A stretch of 64,000 nucleotides of DNA. It comes from Capronia americana. Lineage: Eukaryota > Ascomycota > Eurotiomycetes > Chaetothyriales > Herpotrichiellaceae. Both the position numbers and the translations under genes were made by a program. Where the stretch lies: contig JADWQD010000014.1 of assembly GCA_016110215.1 (NCBI GenBank), positions 434,001 through 498,000 of the forward strand, read 5' to 3'. Under the pieces are notes generated by a model. The model saw only the letters and a list, made by a program, of their open reading frames with translations, did no database searches and had not been told where the DNA came from. Below, in pieces: positions 46,091 to 56,680 of this stretch; positions within the stretch are counted from its first letter, which is position 1; each line of letters begins with the position of its first letter.

Positions 46091-46746
46091 CAAAGATGGA
46101 TTGCCGATGGATTACTGGCTAACTAGACCACCAGAGGCGGAGGGGATGGCGGATCGAGGCGGCGAAACAACGTAGGAGGGAGGCTTCTGGAGTAGCGTCA
46201 TGCGAACAAGGGTGATCTGGAAAGCACATCTACTATGATGGGAAGGTGAACGGTCAAGTTGGTCTTGGACAAACGACGCGGAGACTGAAGGGAAGGCTGC
46301 CCAAGACTGTTGGCGACGCAGATCCCTCTGGCGAATGACAGAAGCGGCGGCACTCTGAATCATAGGTGCAGAGAAGCTACCGGACGTTGGAAGTGTACAA
46401 TGGGTCTGCCATTACGGGAGACTGGCTGTTGCGGCGTATATTCGTAGCAGCCTGGGAATGGCAAATAGTATTGGCATCTGCAACTGACGAAGCTGGAGAT
46501 TCCATATCCGGGGGCGCGTAACCTTCAGCAGGCGTCATTTTATGCCAAGCCACGCCTGCGCATCTCCAACATCAAAGCTTCAATTGCGGACGATCCGTAC
46601 GACAGTGAACAAGATCCCAAGGGTCAATTGCCAGCTTTTCCACCTTCTGCCCTCTTCCACAATTCTCCTTCGAGTAGCTGGCCCTCAGTACAGCTACTGA
46701 TGCTTTGAGCTGCTCATTTTGAGCTTCCGCAGTCAAGACCGCAGCC
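46091..46746. other. divergent promoter of UBP2 and the complex I gene
   Basis: 656 bp shared upstream region. A minus-strand frame at 46112-46363 could be an alternative UBP2 first exon but has no good donor in phase. Confidence 0.5.
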
Positions 46747-47539
46747 ATGGGGGACTTGGTCGACCCGAAGCCCAATCTTGACGTCGACGATGGCCCAGTC
46801 TACGAACCCCAAGATGCCCTCGGCCGCTCCGCGCGGTCAGCTATGATGACAGGCGCCGCTGGTCTCTTCATTGCCTCGGTGCAGAATACAGTGGCAAAGG
46901 AACAGATCGGTGCTTTTGGAGTGTTTACACGGTTTGGGAGGACTATCGGTCTACTCAGTATGGCTTGCACAACCCTGGCGATCGAGCAGGATATATTCTG
47001 ACACTTTCTAGCGGCAATGGGAGGTGTTTTCCAGTTCACCAGTATTGCCTCCGCCAATCTGCGCGAAAAGAACGACTTCGTCAACCACACAATTGGAGGT
47101 GCCCTGGCTGGATCTCTGAATGGTCTTTGGAGTATGGCAACACGTTGAGACGCATGAGGGGCATTACTGACCACATGCAGGGCGGTCGATGGTGTCGACG
47201 TTAGGTGGCGCTCTGGCCCTGGGCAGCGTCATGGGTGTAATCAGCTACACGGGCCGCACCATGTTTGAGTCAGCTGGAGACAGACCTTTCGCCGACAGGA
47301 TGGCATATAAAGATGAGGCCAAGGCTAGGTTCAGGAGACCTCTCAATGAAACGATAAATGAACTCGGGGAAGGCAGAGGTAAGTTTGTTCGCCGAGGATA
47401 CCTTGGACCTGTGGATTGACACGACTTAGGTATCTACGGACCTGGGTATGACGAAAGACGGAAGCAGAGAATCAAGGAAAGATACGGCTTTGATATCCAG
47501 CCGCCATATTATGAAAACAAGTCTGCACCCGGAGCATAA
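46747..47539 (+). CDS. complex I 21.3 kDa subunit-like (Tim17/NDUFA11 family)
   Basis: Four exons: 46747-46957, 47012-47131, 47181-47378, 47430-47539 (212 aa); introns 54, 49 and 51 nt. The four-span Tim17/22/23-type region is built across the junctions: SAMMTGAAGLFIASVQNTV, TIGLL-TAMGGVFQFTSIASANL, HTIGGALAGSLNGLW and STLGGALALGSVMGVISYTG. The C-terminus is charged (YDERRKQRIKERYGFDIQPP). This is the fungal NADH:ubiquinone oxidoreductase 21.3 kDa accessory subunit (NDUFA11/B14.7 homologue, Neurospora 21.3b), in the membrane arm of complex I. The presence of complex I fits a mould, not a Saccharomyces-type yeast. There is no cleavable presequence, as expected for this family. Start 46747 has a purine-poor GCAGCC context but is the only ATG. 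Confidence 0.9.
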
Positions 47540-49775
47540 GAGGCTTCGATCAGTGCCGGCTCATGTAACCTCATCTCGCATGGATGTTAGAGAAGTTCGG
47601 GCTGTTTCCAGCCGGTTGATCTCAACGGACAACACCAACGCGATGGACAAGCGTATACACTTCCAATGAGCAGGAAGTCATGGGATTGGCGAACCGGCAA
47701 ATTCTCTGTGTAAATAGTCAAACAAGGCAATCCCCAAATGGTATTCAGCCTCCCATGTTTGGGTCTTGGACGGACTTGGGTCCTCTGCAGATCATTCGCG
47801 GGAGATTTTCATCCGCGTCTCAGACAACCTGTTCAACGTCAATAGACCATTCACAAGCGCGGAAGGCGTTTCAGATGTCGTCCACGAATTCATCTCTGCA
47901 GAAGGCCAGCAAGTGGCCGACGGCGAACGTGGGATGAGGAAAGACAATTTGGGTCAATGATGAGCGCAACAATGCAGGTGTGTCAGTCAGCAAGTCTAGC
48001 CAAAGGCAGGAACATACTATTCGCATAGAAATCGGATGAGGCCCTGCAGCTATGTATCAAGACGTAATCCGCATCTGAGGTTTGTGACTATTTATTGATC
48101 GTGGGGAGCATGCCCTGCTGCCGAGTGCAACTAACAAGAGCCATTTCTGGTCTCATCGGCACCCAAACACATACCCATGTGGTATCGCTCGAGCAAATAC
48201 CTTGCTGTGAGGTATGTAAGCATACCTACGTACTCTATGGAGGGGAACAACCACACGTCACATCATGAAAGTTGGCTCCGCATGGCACAAAATTTGATCA
48301 GGATACCATGGAGTTCAAGCATGTGCAAAGCGAATGGAAACCAAACCATACTACATACCTGCACAGCCGCTGGCAAAATTAAAGGCTCACGATCGAACAC
48401 AGCTGCCTTAGTGGCTGATGCAGCTCTACACAGTCCTGTGGTCTCGACGATTGAGAACCCCTCTGGCACGCAATTGGACTGGTCGGTGGATGATGGTTGA
48501 TGACTGATGTTGAGATCAGATGAGCTTTCTACCTTTTTGGCCTACACCCTGGACCACGCAGCTATTCTGATTCCACCATCATTCCAAATCGCCAGCAAAC
48601 AACTGTCTACTACATAATGGAAGTTGGCACTTGTTAGAGAAATGAGATTCTCATTCTTGTCATAGCTACATGACTCGTCGGATCTCCATGGCCGTTCTCC
48701 GTGCTGTCACATACCGCGAGATCCTGCATATGCAAACGTGGTTGTTCTTAGGCATGCCCAGAATCGATGGCTGCTTAGATAGCTCCTTCCTCGATGCGGT
48801 TAAACTGCAGTACCCGCACCTAAAAGATGCAGCCTCCATCATGCCCGCATGCTGTGTGGCTCCATCAAATAGTTCCTGTGGCTAGCCATGCAACCACGGG
48901 GCAGTGACAGCTGCCCTGATGCGGCCATGTCCTGGCAATTACATGGAAGCTCATCCTCGGCTTACCAAACGCAATGGCACCATCTTCCGGAGCTTGAGGA
49001 GCAAACGAACTTGATCTGCGCTGTCACAGCGGGGGAACAAAGGAGGTAAATCGAACCATCACATCAGTGTCTGACAATGATGATGTGCATCAAAGGAAAA
49101 TCAATCGTCACTCCACCTCTTTTTGCTCAGCACTCAATCTCAAGCCTGGAGCCCCATCTCAGCAGCGTTCGCCGCCAATCGCGAGTCGGTCGAGCTCGGG
49201 TCAATGCCCCGTTCGCCAACCGCAGGCGCCAAACCCAACCTTCAGCTTTCCCGGTTCAGGCTCCCCACTACCCAAGTGCACCTAAAGCCGCTGCGATTCG
49301 ACATCTCTTCCCGCTTTGCCCGGTGGCACTGAGCAACAAGAGGGAGCCGAGTCCAAGCCCACCAGCCTCCACCCAGACGTCCAAGCTCGAAGCGTCACCT
49401 TTCGGGCTTGGGACCTGGCAGCTCGACGTCGATACTCCCACTCACCCTCGATCATCATCACCACTTTATGTTTCGTCTTGTTCCATGAGATCGACGTCAT
49501 CCACTTCCACCTCCTCCCCTCGCGACTCATTTCCCAGGTGATTCCAAGCTCTTGAGCCTCCCCATTTCAACCCCGTCCAAGCAAGATTTCAATCCTTCTA
49601 CTTGGAAGTCTCCCACCCTCGCATACTGAGGTGCGCCAGAAGCCGACTCCAGTCGTTACCATGAAGCCGTCCACAACATAGCTCTCCCTGATTGCGATTC
49701 TCTTCTGTCACCAACCAGTAACTGTGTGCAGAGAGCTCGGGAACAGAGCTTGCCTTGTCGCTCCACATCTTCACC
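47540..49775. other. 2.2 kb intergenic region
   Basis: Upstream of SLM1. Short frames only. The stretch from about 49.3 kb is pyrimidine-rich (CTCGATCATCATCACC and similar), as in long fungal 5' leaders, and probably belongs to the SLM1 promoter or leader. Confidence 0.5.
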
Positions 49776-52692
49776 ATGTCTTCGAGACCTATCACTCCCG
49801 TCTCTCCCATCCAAAGCGCTCGTCCGGACCCTTCGATACACTCCGCGCGGCCGACAAGCGTCAGAATATCTTCTCGGCCTATATCTTACGCCGGCACCCA
49901 ACACACCCAACACACCCAACCCATCGATACCGGGTCACAACTCAACCATTCTCAAGCGGCCTTTCAAGACCATTCCGCCGTAGCGCAAGCCACCGATCTC
50001 CACGATGACGTCGTCAGTCAGGACCAGGAGTCACCAGAGCTCCCGCGAACGAACTCTCACATGTCAGGGTCACAGACCCTGTTACCTTCAAGAGGAGGCA
50101 CGCTGAAGAAGAGAGCTTCGCTGCACAAGAGCGCAAGCATCAAAAGGACTGCCAGCAAGAGAAGCAGCTACGCTGGCTCAGTGCGGAGCTTGCAGTTGGG
50201 GGAAAGGGAGAAGTACGAAGAAACGCCCGAAACCAACAGCGTCTTCTACTGTCCTGTGCCAACCACCGGAAACCCAACAGAGCTCCTCGCAACCCGGTTT
50301 CAAGGTAAGACCAGAAAAGCGCCGTTCAAAGGTCGACATCGTCGCTGACTTTCACGCAGCCTGGCGCAAAGTCCTCAAGGATCTGATTAACTATTTCCGT
50401 GAGCTACACAAAACTTACGAGACGCGGGCAAAGGCGCTCATGTCAACTTCCAACATCATCAACAATACCACCATACCGCCAAACTTCTTGTCCCAGGGCG
50501 GTATTGGAGATGCCGCCTACATTCTGCGAGATTTTCACAAACAAGGTCTAAATGAAGCCAACAAGGCTCGCGACCTTGAGAACGAGGTCATCATACAACT
50601 GACCGGCCTGCGTAGCGATCTGCAACAGAAGATCAAGGAGATCAAGAGCTTGTCTGGTGATTTTAAGAACTCAGTAGACAAAGAAAAGGAGGCCACGAAA
50701 CGGGCAGTCCAAGCTCTGCAAGAAGCGCTTGGCTCGGTTGATCACGATGCAGCGACAACCGCCGGAAAGGGAGATCCTTTCCTCGTCAAGCTGTCGCTCG
50801 ATAAGCAACTTGAGAAGCAGATTGATGAGGAGAACTATTTGCATAGGGTATGATGACACGCGTCGACATTCCCGGGACCGTCCATGCTAACTTTCACAGG
50901 CGTACCTCAACCTGGAAGCCTCTGGCCGTGAACTGGAATCCATCGTGGTCGGTGAGATTCAAAAGGCGTACAACGTGTTGGCCGGCATCCTTCGCCGCGA
51001 GGCCGACGAAAACACTGACACGGCTGAAAAGTTGAAGGAAGGCCCGCTGGCAATGGCGAAGGATCACGAATGGGATGAGTTCACCACGAATAACAGTCAG
51101 ATGGTTGACCCCAGAATCCCAATCCGACAGGTGTCTCATATTGTGTATCCTGGAAAGGATCACCCTGCAGCCATCGAAGTGAGAAGCGGTATGTTGGAGC
51201 GGAAGAGCAAGTACCTGAAGAACTACACCCCTGGGTGGTGAGTACAGCTGATCTACAGTTTTACGAGCTGCACACTGACATGTCCGACAGGTATGTTCTT
51301 TCTCCAACCCATCTGCATGAGTTCAAGTCAGCAGACCGGATTGCATTCCAGTCACCCATCATGTCATTGTATCTACCCGAGCAGAAGCTGGGCTCCCACT
51401 CAGAGCTCGACTCATCTTCACACAAATTCATGCTCAAGGGCCGACAAACTGGTTCGATGCACCGTGGCCACGCTTGGGTATTCAGGGCCGAGTCTCACGA
51501 TACGATGCTTGCCTGGTTTAATGATATCAAAGAGCTTACCGAAAAGCGAGGGGAGGAACGCAACGAGTTTGTGCGACGAACGCATGCCCGGTCACTATCT
51601 GGCAACAGCCTCAAACCTGCCAGCATCATCAGCTCAGAAGGCGCCCTAGAAGACGATGAGGCCGATCGTGTTGCTTTCTCTGGTGAACAGTCTGTGCGCG
51701 GCAATTCAGTTGGTCCGCCCGACGGAGCCGCTCTGGCCGGACTCGGCGGACTGGGTGTCGCAGCGGCTTTGCATGGCGACGAGGACAACAGATCCGAAGC
51801 CGGATGGCGTCCTCCACAACAACGACCAGCACCAGGTGGGCGATTTCCATCAGACCTCAACGTTCAGCGCGGCTTACAAGCTCCGCTTTCCCCTTCTAGT
51901 GGAGAAAGTTCTGACCCAGACCGTGATGTAATAGCAGCCGCAGGGGCACTTCCAGGAAGCGGAGTGCCTTTCGCGAACACTCTGGAGAAACACACGGATC
52001 TGCAATCGGACGTGCACCAACCTGGGCGACCGGCTCCTCAGCTTAACACGGCCAACCAGTACACCCAAGGTCATCATCCCAACATACTTCCAGTCCACCA
52101 GAATCCAGGTCCTCACGACGGAGCCAGTGAGTACGGTGAATGGATGGCACCCATCGCTGCTGGGGGAGGAGCTGCAGCAGGAGTCGCGCTGGCGGCAAGT
52201 ACGATACATCGGCACAAGAATCAACAGGAACATGAACAGGAGCAGAGGGACCGCGACCGTACACCAACTGCCCCTCAAAGGCTGGACCGGGAGATAGCAA
52301 TTCCGCAATATGGCGAGTCCTCCGCCCCAATTCCTGCCGCAACCGCTGCACCCATTGACGCACCTACTGGGCCTCGGGCAATGAGTGAATCGACCACAGC
52401 GCCGAGCTCTGCTGTAGCAAATACCATCTCCTCCGGCACAGACACTGGGACCTTGTCGACTGTGCCTACAAGCACGGGTTACACGGCGCCGAATGGTTCA
52501 CTTTTTGACGCCAATGGTGTCTTTGTTGGGCCGAGGAACGCGAAGACTGCTCCGACTGAGTACACTCTGGGGCCGGCGGAACGATCGCACAGTCACACGA
52601 CTATCAGCCATTTGCATGTGCCTGGTGAATTTCCAACTACACTGGCACTCAACGAGGACTCGAGGGTCTACCAGGATGTGGTCCAGCGCTAA
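49776..52692 (+). CDS. slm1: SLM1-like BAR and PH domain protein (TORC2 effector)
   Basis: Four exons: 49776-50304, 50360-50847, 50900-51237, 51291-52692 (918 aa); introns 55, 52 and 53 nt. Residues about 1-176 are disordered and basic/Ser-rich (TLKKRASLHKSASIKRTASK). An F-BAR-like helical domain (AWRKVLKDLINYFRELHKTY ... ELESIVVGEIQKAYNVLAGI) spans about 177-420. It is followed by the PH domain (PAAIEVRSGMLERKSKYLK, TPGW-YVLSPTHLHEFKSAD, GHAWVFRAESHDTMLAWFND). The long C-terminal region (residues about 560-918) is Ala/Pro/Gln-rich and disordered. In yeast, Slm1/2 sit in eisosomes, bind PI(4,5)P2 and recruit Ypk1 to TORC2. The exon-3/4 junction lies inside PH strand two, at the conserved Trp. 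A run HTQHTQ in exon 1 comes from a CACCCAA repeat. Confidence 0.92.
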
Positions 52693-53529
52693 GACCTGTC
52701 CCGAGAACCCATACGCGGGAGAGCGTGGACTGTGGGAGGTCAGGCTAAGGGAGATGTCACGGATGTCGGTACCCAGTCCAGCTGCACCATAACGATTTGC
52801 GAATACATATTCAGCGCTAATAGTCGAAATTTGTCACTGCTTTGGTGCAATTCCTGAGATACCACGATCGCTATACAACTTTGATTCTTCATCTCAAGCG
52901 GGCAGCGTCTTACACGGCAGGTTGGCGGACATTTCGATACATCTTCTCTGCATCAGGGATCGTTCGAGGAACAGGGAGGAAACCCAAGCTCTGGAGAGGC
53001 TTGGAGGCGAAGTATATGCGGCGTCAGCGGGCTTACCCTGCAGAAACGAATCGAAAAGTCTTCAAACCCTGGTCCAGCTTCACTCTCTGCGCTGTCGGCT
53101 CGCTTGTCCCACCGTTATTTGCTAGTCTGTACAATCCGGCAGCTCGAGAGCACGGAGCAGCATACAACCTGGTCTAGAGGGATTCTTGCAGCGGAACTCG
53201 GCAACGCAGCAAGCTCCTTTTGCTGCAATCCATTCATTTCCTTCTCGGGCTTGAGCTTTCGAGATATAACGCTCAAAGCCATGCACGCCAGAGGGACACC
53301 CGACGTACCCACATGCCGATGTGCCTATCCGATACCCCGCACGAAGGATTGTGGATGGCGATTCTACAGACCATGTCGCATGGTCATTGCCCGCCGGGGA
53401 AAGCACGGAGTCTCTGAATCGAGAATCACAGAGTCCGGAATTTTCAACCTTCGTCTGGGCAACGGCCGCGACGTGCATGGTAGGAGATGCTGGTGAGCAC
53501 CTGAGACTATCAACTTCAGAACAAACATC
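52693..53529. other. intergenic region
   Basis: SLM1 3' flank and hydrolase promoter. Short frames (52842-53177, 53104-53496) show no domain. Confidence 0.5.
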
Positions 53530-54489
53530 ATGAATGCATTTACTCTGTCGTTGTCAAATGGAGCTCAGGTCTCCGGGATCCTATCAATTCCATCCCAAAC
53601 ATCAACGACACCTCATTATCGCCCCTTGATAGTCGGCCTGCACGGCGGAACCTACTTTTCGAGCTACTTCGCCACCAACTCTGCACACTCGGCATTGGCT
53701 ATTGCAGCATCCCTTGGCGTACCATTCATATCTGTCGACCGCCCGGGCTACAAGGACAGCACCGCTCTCCCTCCCGTCCCAGCAGGATCAACGTTCCTCC
53801 AGGAAGAGGGCAAATACCTCCACCAGTATATCCTGCCCGCAATATGGCAAGAATACGGCGCGACGTCAGAAGCAGCCGCCATCGTCGTCCTGGCCCACTC
53901 ACTCGGCTCTCCCGGCGCGATAGTGGCAGCAGCGCTGCACGCCCGGGAGCAGCAACATTCCTACCCCTGTGGCGGACTCATCATGTCCGGCTGGGGCACA
54001 GTGCATGCGCGGCCCCGCGAGGCCGCCAAACACATGATGGATACCATGACTGTGAAAGGTCGGATAAACTGGCCTCTTGAGCACAAGGACGCGCCCATGT
54101 TCGGCGCTACACCCGAAGAACTTGCTCTACGTGTTTCCCCTGATGTCCTTGCCTTGACAGCACGACTCGACCACTCAATGTCCCGTGGTGAAATCGAGGA
54201 CGGGACATTCACATGGCTGGACTATTGGTCAGACTACGCGAAAGACGTGAAATGGCCGGTTATGTATGGGATGGCGGAGCACGATGCACTGTGGAAGACG
54301 ACGAAGGAGAATGTCGAGGACTTTGCACAGGCGTTTACGAGCAGTCCGAGGGTCGAGAGGGGAGTTGTGCTAGAGGCGCCACATTGTATGGAGTTGAGTT
54401 ACTGGGGCCCGGGATGGGTTGCGAGGTGTATCGGATTTGCGATTGAGTGTGCGGCCACTGAGGGTGGCAAGCGGCTCTCCGCAATATGA
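53530..54489 (+). CDS. alpha/beta-hydrolase fold protein
   Basis: 319 aa, single exon, ATG at 53530. The oxyanion-hole segment is LIVGLHGGTYFSSYF (HGG at 38-40), the nucleophile elbow is LAHSLGSPG (Ser124), and the acid and base are Asp252 (GMAEHDALW) and His285 (LEAPHCMEL). The elbow has Ala instead of the first Gly of GxSxG, seen in other fungal members. Predicted role: hydrolysis of an ester, lactone or similar small substrate. No signal peptide or membrane segment is seen, so it should be cytosolic. Fungal relatives are often near secondary-metabolism genes, but here the neighbours are SLM1 and an unknown, so no pathway is suggested. Confidence 0.85.
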   Translation: MNAFTLSLSNGAQVSGILSIPSQTSTTPHYRPLIVGLHGGTYFSSYFATNSAHSALAIAASLGVPFISVDRPGYKDSTALPPVPAGSTFLQEEGKYLHQYILPAIWQEYGATSEAAAIVVLAHSLGSPGAIVAAALHAREQQHSYPCGGLIMSGWGTVHARPREAAKHMMDTMTVKGRINWPLEHKDAPMFGATPEELALRVSPDVLALTARLDHSMSRGEIEDGTFTWLDYWSDYAKDVKWPVMYGMAEHDALWKTTKENVEDFAQAFTSSPRVERGVVLEAPHCMELSYWGPGWVARCIGFAIECAATEGGKRLSAI

Positions 54490-54672
54490 ATGTGACGGCT
54501 GGTTAGATAGATGGATGTGAAAGCCTCGTGCCAACAGCACAAAAACGAGGTACTCGTACATCTTCGGAATATCGTTCGATTCCGACAAAGTTAGCTGCCC
54601 ACCACCACTGCTGCTGCTCAGGCAACAGGGAGTGTTAGCCAGAGGCGATCGAACTCGGAACAAATCAAATAG

Positions 54673-56064
54673 TACAGAGTAGACCATCCTTCTCACCCGC
54701 ACAGCGCGCGCGCATGCAATCATCATCAACCAACATGGCCGCTGCCGAAGTTCGAAACGGAGACTTCATCTACAGAGGACACGCTCTTCGTCGACCTAGG
54801 CCCGAACAAGTGCCACCCCCGCGCCTCCGCACAGGACCTCAAAGACCTACTCCTCCCCAAGAGCGGGTCCGCGCCCAAGGACCAAGTCGCGCACTGGTAT
54901 GAAGCGCAGTTGATCCACTATGGCCTCCCGCGCTCCAAGGACAAGAATACGGCGAAAGTGCGGCTGACAAATGCCCTTGCGTCAAAGGCACTGGCTCTGC
55001 CGAAGGAGATTGTCACCATGGAGGGAGAGATGAAGAAGCAGTATGCCAGTGCGCTGAGGAGGGCGAAGAGTGGTGGTGATGGTGGCGCTACAGTGGTGGC
55101 GAGCAAGAGCGAGACGAAGGTGGTTGGGAGCAAAGCGAAGAAAGTGACGAGCACGAACACGAGCAAGACGACAGTGGAGCTGGAGGTGGATGGGATGAAG
55201 ATCACGATTGACCGCGAGGCTCTGAGGGCAGCAGCGAAGACGAAGACAACGACGGGGAAGTCGACGGCGTCAAAGGGAGGGATAACGAAAGCGAAGGCCG
55301 CGAAGACGAGTGACTTGAAGCCCAAAGCTGCGACGGCGGCAAAGACTGTACCTGCAAAGGCGACGGCGGCAGGGAAGAGCTCCAGTGGGAAACCAGCCGC
55401 CAGCGCTCTTCCTCCGTCTCGTCCGCGGTCTGAGGCGCCCAAGCAGACTGCAAGACGGGGTAATCATTCAAGCTACAGTGTAACAGATCGTCCAATTCCA
55501 AGCTCCTCTCCTGGGAAAACCACAGTCGCCGCGGCCCCCAAGCCACGAGCCAGACAGACTGCGCGACGAGGCAAGGTCAACGACCCTTCTCATCGCACTG
55601 ACCTCCATGCCGCGTCAAGCCCTTCCCAGACCTATGACCACACCCCGTATTCTTTCCAGCATGATGTCGACGTGGACGATGCGCCGCCATCCTACGATTC
55701 CATTGACTTCAATCAGCAGCGAGAATCCTCCTCCACCCCCGAAGATTTCGCCATTTCCGGGACCTACTTCTTCCCGCGCCATTTGGTCCAGCCTTTCAGT
55801 CTCACGCTGCAAGTCGACGAACGCTCACGCCACCTCTGGGGCAGTTTCCACATCGGATCCAAGGAAGGGGTCCTCTGCATGGACGACATCTCAGGCATAG
55901 CTAGCGGAGAGGCGGTCTCCCTCGGATGGAGATCGGAAGACCAGGATGACGGCTTCATGAAGTTTGGACGCGGGTGCGATGGAACAATCGAGTTTGATGG
56001 CGGAGGGTGGATAAGAGAGCGGTTTCACGGGTCAATGAAGAGGGTTTGGATGTCAGGGAGATGA
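54673..56064 (+). CDS. conserved-looking protein of unknown function, start codon missing
   Basis: The frame is open from 54673 (after TAG at 54670) to the stop at 56062-56064. Coding-like sequence begins at about 54775 (EDTLFVDLGPNKCHPRASAQ, then DLKDLLLPKSG and VAHWYEAQLIHYGLPRSKD). There is no ATG in this frame before about 55018, so the listed start is only the open limit. The best ATG (CAACATGGCC, 54735) is in another frame. The middle is Lys/Ala/Thr-rich and low-complexity (KTKTTTGKSTASKGG, PKPRARQTARRGK); the C-terminal ~110 residues are folded-looking (GTYFFPRHLVQPFSLTLQV, HLWGSFHIGSKEGVLCMDDI, RFHGSMKRVWMSGR). I recognise only that mould genomes carry similar basic-middle proteins; no function is known to me. 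The true start may be in an upstream exon, or the sequence may hold a one-base error near 54750-54780. Confidence 0.6.
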   Translation, partial: YRVDHPSHPHSARACNHHQPTWPLPKFETETSSTEDTLFVDLGPNKCHPRASAQDLKDLLLPKSGSAPKDQVAHWYEAQLIHYGLPRSKDKNTAKVRLTNALASKALALPKEIVTMEGEMKKQYASALRRAKSGGDGGATVVASKSETKVVGSKAKKVTSTNTSKTTVELEVDGMKITIDREALRAAAKTKTTTGKSTASKGGITKAKAAKTSDLKPKAATAAKTVPAKATAAGKSSSGKPAASALPPSRPRSEAPKQTARRGNHSSYSVTDRPIPSSSPGKTTVAAAPKPRARQTARRGKVNDPSHRTDLHAASSPSQTYDHTPYSFQHDVDVDDAPPSYDSIDFNQQRESSSTPEDFAISGTYFFPRHLVQPFSLTLQVDERSRHLWGSFHIGSKEGVLCMDDISGIASGEAVSLGWRSEDQDDGFMKFGRGCDGTIEFDGGGWIRERFHGSMKRVWMSGR

Positions 56065-56680
56065 AGCATATCTGGGACGAATTTCCGAGGAAAGCTTATG
56101 GGAGAGGTTGATCTGCTGCGTTCTTTTCAGATCACCGTTGCCGCCTTGCCTCGGGCCAAACACTGTCAGGTTTGAACAGAAAGAGTGCTCGAGCTGCTGT
56201 GTACATGGTGCGGGAGAATTTGTCTCTAGCTGAGAGACGGTACTTCCACTGACCAGCGAGCTGAAGAGGCTTCTCGGAAGGATAGATACCCTGGGAGGAA
56301 TCTTGTATCATAAGGAAAGCCTTTGTGTATTATGGTAGATTGATTTACAGTAAGAGCAGCCAGTAGCCAAGACCTTGTGAGCACTTGTTTGAGCTCGCTC
56401 CTGCTACTGCCACACAACTTCAACCTTGCCTGAAATTCTTCTTTCCCTTGTCCTACCGTTTCCTGTCTCCAAAAGCCCAGACGATCTCTGTCCATGCTGC
56501 CTGCATGATGGTGGCGTTCTTGTACCGAATCAGCTGCTGCTCCCTGGCCTCGGCGACAAGGGTCGACTTCGACTCGTGTTCTGGCCCGCGTTCAGCCAGC
56601 CTCATGACCAAGAAGCCAAAGGCTCCTGGTGGCGCAACAATGTCTTTGTTAATATCCACGCGCTCGCGGTGAGACCTTCC
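56065..56680. other. intergenic region
   Basis: Between the unknown gene and the CorA-like gene. The CorA frame is open upstream from 56426, but without an ATG before 56681. Confidence 0.5.
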
